Assembly: GCA_964546765.1 (NCBI GenBank)
Contig: CAZJKV010000085.1
Coordinates: 1-8,465 of the forward strand
Reading direction: 5' to 3'
Origin: JAITWN01 sp964546765
GTDB taxonomy: Bacteria > Pseudomonadota > Gammaproteobacteria > SZUA-140
DNA length: 8,465 nucleotides
Numbering within the stretch: the first letter of the stretch is position 1; each line of letters begins with the position of its first letter. Shown one piece after another: positions 1 to 5,387 of this stretch. The position numbers were made by a program, and so were the translations under genes. The notes under the pieces are model-generated. The model made no database searches and had not been told where the DNA came from. It worked only from the letters and a program-made list of their open reading frames with translations.

Positions 1-1011
1 CCGACGACGCGCGGCGGCGCACCGCTGCGCGAGGCGATCGCGCGCTGGTTGTGCCGGCGTTACGGGCTGCCTGCCGAGAGCGTCGATCCGGAGCGCCATG
101 TGCTACCGGTCAACGGCACGCGCGAGGCGCTGTTCGCGATCGCGCAGGCGGTCGTCGATCGCGGCCGCGACCCGCTGGTGCTGATGCCGAACCCGTTCTA
201 TCAGATCTACGAGGGCGCGGCGCTGCTGTCCGGCGCAGAACCGGGATATATAAATAATAAAGACAATGGCTTGCCTGATTATTCTTCAGTAACGGATGAA
301 CAATGGCGGCGCTGCCGGCTACTCTATATATGTTCGCCCGGCAACCCGAGCGGCGCGGTGCACGCCATCGACGAGCTGAAGACGCTGATCGCGCTCGCCG
401 AGCATCATGACTTCATCATCGCATCCGACGAATGCTATTCGGAGCTGTACGACGACGAGTCCGCGCCGCCGCCGGGGCTGCTGCAGGCCGCGGCCGCGGG
501 CGGCAACGAGGGCTTCCGGCGCTGCCTCGTGTTTCACAGCCTGTCGAAGCGCTCGAGCGCGCCCGGCTTGCGCTCCGGATTCGTCGCCGGGGATGCGGAG
601 ATCATCGCGCGCTTCCTGCGCTACCGGACCTATCACGGCTGCGCGATGCCGCTGCACACCCAGGCCGCGAGCGTCGCGGCCTGGGAAGACGAGGCCCATG
701 TGCGCGAGAATCGAGCGCTGTACCGTGAGAAATTCGACGCGGTGCTCGAACACCTCGGCGGCGTGCTCGACGTCGGGCGCCCGGCCGGCGGCTTCTATTT
801 ATGGCCGCGCACGCCGGGCGGTGACGATACCGGCTTCGCGCGCGACCTGTACACGCGGCAAGGCGTGACCGTGCTACCCGGCAGTTTTCTCTCCCGCACG
901 AGCGGCGGCATCAATCCCGGCGCCGGCCGCATCCGCATCGCGCTGGTCCCGCCGCGCGAGGAATGCATCGACGCCGCCGTGCGAATCCGGAGATTCCTGG
1001 GGTCAGAGTAG
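1..1011 (+). CDS. dapC: Succinyldiaminopimelate aminotransferase DapC, 5'-truncated by window edge
   Basis: PLP-dependent class I/II aminotransferase that would convert N-succinyl-2-amino-6-oxopimelate to N-succinyl-LL-diaminopimelate with glutamate as donor, in the cytoplasmic lysine/mDAP pathway. The frame is open from base 1, with residues such as GGAPLREAIARW before the first possible start at 49, so the true start lies upstream; about 336 codons are present against roughly 400 in the family. Visible fold-type I landmarks are the SPGNPSG loop (Asn codon 343-345), SDECYSELY (Asp 427-429, Tyr 436-438) and the Schiff-base lysine in SLSKRSSAPGLRSGF (codon 547-549). A C-terminal RIRIAL segment carries the likely carboxylate-binding arginine. 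The following dapD gene supports DapC over other aminotransferases. Two oddities: an AT-rich stretch at about 245-333 with codons rare elsewhere in the gene, and a C-terminus (GSE-stop) encoded by one arm of a palindrome. Confidence 0.92.
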   Translation, partial: PTTRGGAPLREAIARWLCRRYGLPAESVDPERHVLPVNGTREALFAIAQAVVDRGRDPLVLMPNPFYQIYEGAALLSGAEPGYINNKDNGLPDYSSVTDEQWRRCRLLYICSPGNPSGAVHAIDELKTLIALAEHHDFIIASDECYSELYDDESAPPPGLLQAAAAGGNEGFRRCLVFHSLSKRSSAPGLRSGFVAGDAEIIARFLRYRTYHGCAMPLHTQAASVAAWEDEAHVRENRALYREKFDAVLEHLGGVLDVGRPAGGFYLWPRTPGGDDTGFARDLYTRQGVTVLPGSFLSRTSGGINPGAGRIRIALVPPREECIDAAVRIRRFLGSE

Positions 1012-1031
1012 ACTTCGTTTACTCTGACCCC
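999..1031. repeat. REP-like palindrome with GGGGTCAGAGTA arms
   Basis: A perfect 12-bp inverted repeat: GGGGTCAGAGTA at 999-1010 and TACTCTGACCCC at 1020-1031, separated by a 9-base loop. The left arm contains the last two complete codons and most of the stop codon of dapC. No T-tract follows on the + strand, so it is a poor intrinsic terminator and dapD could still be read from the dapC promoter. From memory, GGGGTCAGAGT-type palindromes recur in many proteobacterial genomes, often near REP-associated tyrosine transposases; this could not be checked here. A related palindrome lies at 4285-4320. Confidence 0.8.
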
Positions 1032-1055
1032 GATTGTTAACCACGGAGAAAGGTA

Positions 1056-1877
1056 ATGAACGACCTGCAAAAGATCATCGACGAGGCCTTCGAGCGCCGC
1101 GCCGACATCACGCCGCGCACCGTCGACACCCATGTCAAGGAGGCCGTCAGCGAGGTCATCGACCAGCTCGACCGCGGCCTGCTGCGCGTCGCCGAGAAGA
1201 CCGACACGGGCTGGATCACCAATCAATGGCTCAAGAAGGCCGTGCTGCTGTCGTTTCGCATCGAGGACAACCGCTTCATGAAGGGCGGCTTCACGAACTA
1301 CTACGACAAGGTCGACGCGAAATACGCGATGGCGAGCCCGCGCGACTTCCGTGAATCGGGTGTGCGCGTCGTGCCGCCGGCCAGCGTGCGCAAGCCGGCC
1401 TATATCGCCCCCGGGGCAATCCTGATGCCGAGCTTCGTCAACATCGGCGCCTATGTCGACAGCGGCACGATGGTCGACACCTGGGCGACGGTCGGCTCCT
1501 GCGCGCAGATCGGCAGGAACGTCCACCTCTCCGGTGGCGTCGGCATCGGCGGCGTGCTCGAACCACTGCAAGCGAACCCGACGATCATCGAGGACGACTG
1601 CTTCATCGGCGCGCGCTCGGAGATCGTCGAGGGGGTCATCGTCGGCCAGGGGGCGGTGGTGTCGATGGGGGTCTACATCGGGCAGAGCACCAAGATCTAC
1701 AACCGGATGACCGGCGAAGTTACCTACGGGCAGGTGCCGGCCGGCGCGGTTGTGGTGCCGGGGAGTCTGCCGGCGAAGGATGGCAGCCACAGCCTGTATT
1801 GCGCGGTGATCATCAAGCAGGTGGATGAGAAGACGCGGTCGAAGGTAGGGATCAACGAACTGTTACGCGACCAATAG
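1056..1877 (+). CDS. dapD: 2,3,4,5-tetrahydropyridine-2,6-dicarboxylate N-succinyltransferase DapD
   Basis: Catalyses succinyl transfer from succinyl-CoA to tetrahydrodipicolinate, the step before DapC, in cytoplasmic lysine/mDAP synthesis. At 273 residues it matches the usual family length (E. coli about 274). The start at 1056 is preceded by a GGAGAAAGG ribosome binding site (1045-1053). The N-terminal helical domain (about 1-100) is followed by a left-handed beta-helix of hexapeptide repeats (about 108-235), with stretches such as PSFVNIGAYVDSGTMVDTWA, VGIGGVLEPLQA and ARSEIVEGVIVG that are highly typical of DapD. The C-terminal KVGINELLR motif is also typical. The gene lies 44 bases after dapC on the same strand, with a palindrome between them. 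Its last 54 bases before the DQ-stop ending are duplicated at 4221-4274, where the reading frame ends directly after LLR. The present 3' end may therefore have arrived with the downstream islet. Confidence 0.97.
   Translation: MNDLQKIIDEAFERRADITPRTVDTHVKEAVSEVIDQLDRGLLRVAEKTDTGWITNQWLKKAVLLSFRIEDNRFMKGGFTNYYDKVDAKYAMASPRDFRESGVRVVPPASVRKPAYIAPGAILMPSFVNIGAYVDSGTMVDTWATVGSCAQIGRNVHLSGGVGIGGVLEPLQANPTIIEDDCFIGARSEIVEGVIVGQGAVVSMGVYIGQSTKIYNRMTGEVTYGQVPAGAVVVPGSLPAKDGSHSLYCAVIIKQVDEKTRSKVGINELLRDQ
1814..1867 (+). repeat. Left copy of the dapD-terminal direct repeat
   Basis: These bases, inside dapD, align without gaps to 4221-4274 with 48 of 54 matches. The mismatching positions in this copy are 1823, 1835, 1836, 1847, 1863 and 1865; all leave the encoded peptide unchanged. 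Together with the right copy it brackets the two-gene minus-strand islet, so the pair may mark the borders of an insertion at the dapD 3' end. Confidence 0.85.
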
Positions 1878-1901
1878 CATTTGGGGGGTTACCCTTCAGG
1901 G

Positions 1902-2846
1902 TCACACCTCGTTCACATTTCGGACAGGAACATTTTCTCGACCCAGCCTGGCGGACAGACCACGATTTCTGAAATCATCGCTGTCTATCGCCGGCGCGTG
2001 TTTAACTATCATTCCCGGGTCGGCATCTTCGCAGGTAGAAACCGGCTTTCTGGCGACATAAAAAATCCATGGGGTATGGCCATCGTGGCTGCTGTTCCGG
2101 TCCACCACTTGTCCTGCTCTATCGTACATACGCTCGACAGTGAAGCCCACGGTTTCAAGGTCAATTATTTGTTTGCGCTTGTCTATGTAATAGGTCATGA
2201 GGTCATAATCGTACGCAACCCCCTGAACGATCGCATCCTGTTCGCCGATGTAGACGTGCTTTCTGTTTTTCAGGTAGTTGAACGACGCTCGGGTGAATTT
2301 CTTCAGGTTATTGATCATTTTTTTCGGTCTTGTCGACAAGGCCGGCCTCGGGAACGGAGTTCTGCCTTTCCAGCTCTCCATCAGATACTTATGGTTGTGT
2401 GTCGCGAAAACAAACAACCCGCCCTCTTTAACAACCCTGAACACTTCCGAAATCGCACGTTGTCTGCCCTGGCTGTCCATTGAATCTATGCCGTTGCACG
2501 GAAAAAATACGACGTCGAATTCACCGCTGCCAAAACGGTCCAGTTGCCTTGCATCGCAATGGAGGAAACGGGCATCGCCATGTATCTCCCGGCAGTAATT
2601 GACCGCCGCCTCGGAATAGTCGATGCCGGTATAGTCCTTGCCGAGTTTCTTCAGGAATCTCGCCGTCCTCCCTGCGCCGCATCCAATATCCAGTATGGTC
2701 TTGTTTTCAATGTCATCTCGATATTGGTCGATAATTGCCCGCTCACCGGGGGTTAATTCCTGGTAATAACTGTATCTGACGACATTTTTTTTATCGGCAT
2801 AGGTCTTCCTGTTAATGTCTTCATAGATACTGACATACTCATTCAT
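1902..2846 (-). CDS. Class I SAM-dependent methyltransferase
   Basis: A 314-residue protein with a Rossmann-type methyltransferase core: motif I ILDIGCGAGR at residues 51-60, the acidic residue after strand 2 in YTGIDYS (Asp76), motif II FDVVFF at 110-115, and EGGLFVFATHN at 141-151 as the strand after helix D. The region from about 155 to 240 likely forms a substrate-specific cap with basic residues. The core appears to end near WIFYVARKP (260-268); the last 46 residues look unlike a methyltransferase fold and may be read-through into junction DNA. Its start follows a GGAGGAG ribosome binding site (2859-2865, spacing 12). The gene is 37 bases downstream of the acyltransferase gene on the same strand, so probably co-transcribed, and it converges on dapD with 24 bases between stops. 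Substrate is not readable; a small molecule or sugar of a surface glycan is a guess from the neighbour. Base composition is lower in GC than dapD. Confidence 0.85.
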   Translation of the reverse strand: MNEYVSIYEDINRKTYADKKNVVRYSYYQELTPGERAIIDQYRDDIENKTILDIGCGAGRTARFLKKLGKDYTGIDYSEAAVNYCREIHGDARFLHCDARQLDRFGSGEFDVVFFPCNGIDSMDSQGRQRAISEVFRVVKEGGLFVFATHNHKYLMESWKGRTPFPRPALSTRPKKMINNLKKFTRASFNYLKNRKHVYIGEQDAIVQGVAYDYDLMTYYIDKRKQIIDLETVGFTVERMYDRAGQVVDRNSSHDGHTPWIFYVARKPVSTCEDADPGMIVKHAPAIDSDDFRNRGLSARLGRENVPVRNVNEV

Positions 2847-2863
2847 GACTTCTTTTCACTCCT

Positions 2864-2881
2864 CCAGGATTTGAATCCTGG
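2864..2881 (-). promoter_or_regulatory. Intergenic hairpin overlapping the methyltransferase ribosome binding site
   Basis: A perfect 8-bp inverted repeat (CCAGGATT / AATCCTGG) with a 2-base loop lies between the acyltransferase stop (2884-2886) and the methyltransferase start. On the minus-strand mRNA its 3' arm ends in CCUGG and overlaps the first two bases of the GGAGGAG ribosome binding site (2859-2865). It could reduce translation of the second gene or stabilise the upstream message. There is no U-tract after it, so it is not an intrinsic terminator. Confidence 0.5.
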
Positions 2882-2883
2882 TG

Positions 2884-4002
2884 CTACTTGCCGGCGATTG
2901 CAGAGAATATGGATAACACGGTCCTGGCCCATTGCTTTTCGATCAGAGAAGCCGGAAGGATGGTGTGCTTCAGCCATTTTCTTATCCTTCTAAGCCTCCG
3001 CAAGCGCGTTATGACCAAATTGGAATTGTGACGGATCTGCGCCCTGAAGATTTGAAACTTATAGTCTTCACCCCCCCTTCCGAAACTATACTGCTCGAGG
3101 CCGTTTTCAATCGCGTAACGCAGGCTCTCCAGGATCAGAATATTTCCGACAGACAGTCGGGAAACGGCAGGATGATATGCGCTCATAAAACAAAGCGCGG
3201 ATTTGATTACCGGGTCAATAATTACGGCAATACCCGCAACGGGTACATCACCCTGCCACATGATGCGCATATACAGGGAATCGTGGCGATAGCATGAACG
3301 AAGTAAGGCTTCTGTCAGTGCCAGACGCTCAGAGCTGCGCGTGCCACACCGCTCCGCCTTCAAGGTCAACAGCGCATTGATATGTGCAGGCAAGGTATCG
3401 CTATCCGGCGCCGTGGTTATAATCTCCGGAGTTCGCGCCAGCCGGGCGAGTTTTTTTCTGAAGGTCTTCCGGGTCTCCTTTCCCAGGAATTCATTGAAAT
3501 AGGTATCCCATGTTCCGGGCAAATGCAGATAGGCACAAACGGTCGACTCCTGTTTGACAACGCTGAATGAAGAATTTTTCTGATAATGACTGGCGAACTG
3601 CTGCAGACGGTCGTCCAATACGTTTTTCAGGATTAAGCGGTTCCAGGATATTTGGTTTTCGATATACGACGACAGAAGCGCAATGGCCCCAGTGACGTAG
3701 TCTTGTTTGCAAAGGAAACCGCTATGTGCCGAATGGGGATAACCGCAGGGGTATAGAGTGATATTGCCCTTAGAAATTGTCTTGCATGCGAGCGGGGCAA
3801 AAGCGACAAACTTGCCGGACTGCTGATCCTCAACTGCAAGTATCTGCCAGTTCAGCTCTGTTGTTTCCAACCATCCCAGCATCCATTGCCAGGACTTGGT
3901 GACGGTTGCACAGGAATCGTCTTTGTAGACATTATCCCAAGCGGGCTTGAGATCATAAAATTCAGGCAGGGTATTGATGACCCGGATTCTCACGTGATTC
4001 AT
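2884..4002 (-). CDS. GNAT-fold acyltransferase of the CelD/BcsL (Acetyltransf_6, FemAB-like) type
   Basis: A 372-residue cytoplasmic protein with no signal peptide or membrane segment. The N-terminal half contains SWQWMLGWLE (37-46) and LAVEDQQSGKFVAFAPLA (55-72), typical of the first domain of CelD-like double-GNAT proteins. The second half (about 170-320) has the basic helix ETRKTFRKKLARLAR (176-190), VPVAGIAVII (253-262) and the signature-like FGRGGEDYKFQ (307-317). A basic C-terminal tail (RLRRLRRIRKWLK, 333-345) could touch membrane or nucleic acid. Family members transfer acyl or aminoacyl groups and often sit in exopolysaccharide or cell-surface clusters; the substrate here is unknown. 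The ATG at 4002 has only a weak ribosome binding site, but an in-frame stop at 4021-4023 leaves little room for an earlier start. It appears to be the first gene of a two-gene unit with the methyltransferase. Base composition is lower in GC than flanking genes. Confidence 0.8.
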   Translation of the reverse strand: MNHVRIRVINTLPEFYDLKPAWDNVYKDDSCATVTKSWQWMLGWLETTELNWQILAVEDQQSGKFVAFAPLACKTISKGNITLYPCGYPHSAHSGFLCKQDYVTGAIALLSSYIENQISWNRLILKNVLDDRLQQFASHYQKNSSFSVVKQESTVCAYLHLPGTWDTYFNEFLGKETRKTFRKKLARLARTPEIITTAPDSDTLPAHINALLTLKAERCGTRSSERLALTEALLRSCYRHDSLYMRIMWQGDVPVAGIAVIIDPVIKSALCFMSAYHPAVSRLSVGNILILESLRYAIENGLEQYSFGRGGEDYKFQIFRAQIRHNSNLVITRLRRLRRIRKWLKHTILPASLIEKQWARTVLSIFSAIAGK

Positions 4003-4220
4003 CCCGTATATGGAGGCGGATCAACAAGCGGTCTTTTGAGTATTATAATGAAATCGACCAGCTTCTGTGGGTTCTATAATTATCCCTACATAATTTATGT
4101 GGTTGCGGCGGTAACGTAGCAACCAATCTATGCGCCGGAATTCCGCCAACTTGGAGACAGAGGGTACAAGGGGCGTCGCAAATTCAATTGGACCTGTGCC
4201 GCGTCACGCCCGTGTCCGTA
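4003..4220. other. AT-rich to mixed intergenic stretch at the right border of the islet
   Basis: No convincing gene is visible. The part nearest the acyltransferase (to about 4100) is AT-rich and holds the possible promoter. The part from 4120 to 4220 is richer in GC, contains the 10-bp palindrome CGGAATTCCG (4136-4145), and is open in the + frame that continues into the dapD tail copy. That frame reads YAPEFRQL and GDRGYKGRRKF, vaguely reminiscent of transposase peptides, but too short to assign. Confidence 0.5.
4042..4071 (-). promoter_or_regulatory. Possible sigma70 promoter of the acyltransferase-methyltransferase pair
   Basis: On the minus strand a perfect TATAAT lies at 4047-4042. An 18-base spacer separates it from CCCACA at 4071-4066, which matches three of the six consensus -35 bases. 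Transcription would begin around 4035, about 33 bases before the ATG at 4002. The surrounding 4030-4100 stretch is strongly AT-rich, so a chance TATAAT is possible. Confidence 0.35.
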
Positions 4221-4278
4221 CAAGCAGGTAGATGAGAAGACTAGGTCGAAGGTGGGGATCAACGAACTGCTGCGGTAA
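4221..4278 (+). pseudogene. dapD: Isolated 3'-terminal fragment of dapD (right copy of direct repeat)
   Basis: Read in frame from 4222, this encodes KQVDEKTRSKVGINELLR followed by TAA, the same peptide as the end of the intact dapD but stopping directly after LLR instead of LLRDQ. Bases 4221-4274 match 1814-1867 at 48 of 54 positions; the six differences, and the next base pair of the final Arg codon, are all synonymous. No start or upstream dapD sequence accompanies it: identity begins abruptly at 4221. It is best explained as the former or donor 3' end of dapD, separated by the two-gene islet. The synonymous-only pattern shows both copies diverged while under selection as parts of working genes, not by decay after duplication. 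Confidence 0.88.
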
Positions 4279-4284
4279 ATGTAA

Positions 4285-4320
4285 ATACGGGATCAGAACC
4301 GAAAGGTTCTGACCCCGTAT
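4285..4320 (-). terminator. Long hairpin after the porin gene, related to the 999-1031 palindrome
   Basis: Sixteen-base arms (4285-4300 and 4305-4320) enclose a GAAA tetraloop on the + strand (UUUC in the minus-strand RNA). The only imperfection, 4292 against 4313, is an A-C mismatch on the + strand but a G-U wobble in minus-strand RNA, which favours function in the minus direction. It starts 8 bases after the porin stop and is followed on that strand by ATTTACATTT, a weak U-rich tract. It shares the GGGGTCAGA core with the palindrome at 999-1031, so it may be a REP-like repeat used as a terminator. It also lies 6 bases after the dapD tail stop. Confidence 0.6.
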
Positions 4321-4327
4321 ATGCTGC

Positions 4328-5065
4328 CTAGATATCGAACTCGTACGTCAACCCGAGGATCAACGTGTCGTCGACATCTGTACCATCGCGGAACGTACCG
4401 CCGATCATATAGGTCGCGCTCATCGTCGCGCCGCTGTCGCCGATCGCACGCGACAGCGTCAGATCCACATGCTGCAGATTGCTGCTGTCAACGGTCGTGA
4501 ACGTGGCCTTGTCGTTGCCGGCGTCGTCATCGTCATAGGAATAGTAGCCGACCAGGATGCCGAGGTCGAAGCCGTACGGCAGCGGGGTATCGTAGCCGAG
4601 TGTCACGTAGATATCGCCCGAGTTGCTCCAGGTAACGTCGGTGGCATTGTAGGTCAATGACGCGCTGAGTGGGCCCCAGCCTACCCCGACAGTCAGTTCC
4701 GTCGCATCGGCGTCTTCGGCATCGATGTAGTAATACTGTAGCACCGAGAGGTCGTAGCCGAAGTCGCCCATTTCGCCGGCAAATCCGACATAAAAGTCAT
4801 TCTCGACGGCGGTCGTGTTGGTGAGGTCCGCATCCGCATAACCGAGGCTCGAGGCCCACCATCCCGCATAAAATCCGCTCTCATGGCCGTAGTCGATGCC
4901 ACCCTGGACCGCCGGACCGGCACTCTCCTCGACCGCGCGAAACATGTATTTCGATACGACGCCGATATTGCCGCTCAGCTCGGCCTGTGCGTTCATCGAC
5001 AGCGCCATCGCCGGCGCCGCAAGGCTCGCCATGAGCGCCAGTCTTCCCAATTTCCTGATCTGCAT
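4328..5065 (-). CDS. TorF-family putative porin
   Basis: Predicted outer-membrane beta-barrel of 245 residues. The start chosen is the ATG at 5065, because GGGAGAAAGG precedes it and the protein then opens with a classic signal peptide (MQIRKLGRLALMASLAAP..., cleavage after AQA at residue 28). A longer frame from 5167 would put 34 hydrophilic residues ahead of the signal and overlap the likely promoter. The mature protein begins ELSGNIGVVSKYMFRAV and continues with AVQGGIDYGHESGFYAGWWAS, strongly characteristic of the TorF/gcw_chp family. It then alternates aromatic and acidic strands typical of a barrel and ends LTYEFDI. Many Asp residues suggest an acidic pore or surface. Transported solute is unknown. 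It is monocistronic, divergent from the YqhA-type gene, with a hairpin immediately downstream. Confidence 0.88.
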   Translation of the reverse strand: MQIRKLGRLALMASLAAPAMALSMNAQAELSGNIGVVSKYMFRAVEESAGPAVQGGIDYGHESGFYAGWWASSLGYADADLTNTTAVENDFYVGFAGEMGDFGYDLSVLQYYYIDAEDADATELTVGVGWGPLSASLTYNATDVTWSNSGDIYVTLGYDTPLPYGFDLGILVGYYSYDDDDAGNDKATFTTVDSSNLQHVDLTLSRAIGDSGATMSATYMIGGTFRDGTDVDDTLILGLTYEFDI

Positions 5066-5387
5066 TTCGCCTTTCTCCCTCTCAGTGGTTGATGAATCTC
5101 CTGCCAACAGTCGCGGTGCATGGCTGTATGGACATTTATCGTACACAGGGGATATAGCAGGCATCATGCCACATGTTAATTAATTAATTATTTCAATTGG
5201 TTACTAATTTTTTGTGGCGGCAATGAGACAGTCGCGGGCAACTGCATGCACCACGAACATGCACAGTCCGCCCTGGATGTATCGCAATGGGGCACGTCAT
5301 CGGCAGTCGCGTACCCGGGCGGTCCATCGTAATATCTGGCTTTCCTTCGATTTACGTCATCAGGCCACCAGCACCGGGGAGCGGGGG
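5066..5387. other. Divergent intergenic region between the porin and YqhA-type genes
   Basis: A stretch of 322 bases without a supported gene. It holds the porin leader and promoter, a tandem TTAA run (5176-5190) and a T-run around 5207-5212. The rest, up to the YqhA ribosome binding site, shows no convincing + strand promoter or RNA gene. The frame open from 5214 into the downstream gene lacks conserved-looking sequence and is treated as untranslated. Confidence 0.55.
5151..5179 (-). promoter_or_regulatory. Probable porin promoter with a palindrome in the spacer
   Basis: On the minus strand TTAACA (5179-5174, five of six consensus bases) and TATATC (5156-5151, four of six) are separated by exactly 17 bases. 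Transcription would start near 5144, giving a leader of about 80 bases before the ATG at 5065. The spacer holds GGCATCATGCC (5160-5170), an inverted repeat around one central base, which could be a repressor or activator site. Just upstream is the AT-rich run of TTAA units at 5176-5190, plausible as an UP-like element. Confidence 0.45.

Noticed and set aside
795..1790. Long minus-strand open frame (331 codons) across dapC and dapD
   Set aside because: It is antisense to two well-recognised genes; the translation is rich in Arg, Asp, Ala and His, typical of a mirrored GC-rich gene, with no domain visible.
1891..1902. Small inverted repeat ACCCT/AGGGT between dapD and the methyltransferase, considered as a bidirectional terminator
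   Set aside because: Only five pairs with a two-base loop and no T-tract; too weak to claim.
1881..2483. Plus-strand open frame of 200 codons opposite the methyltransferase
   Set aside because: No recognisable domain or ribosome binding site, and the opposite strand has clear SAM-binding motifs.
3886..4119. Plus-strand 77-codon frame over the acyltransferase start
   Set aside because: Mostly antisense to the acyltransferase, with no ribosome binding site or recognisable motif.
5066..5167. N-terminal extension of the porin from an ATG at 5167
   Set aside because: It would place a hydrophilic segment before a perfect signal peptide and overlap the likely promoter; the ATG at 5065 has a good ribosome binding site.
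5214..5387. 58-residue N-terminal extension of the YqhA-type protein
   Set aside because: No family-like sequence, and the ATG at 5388 has a strong ribosome binding site and the conserved MKKLERGLERLLF opening.
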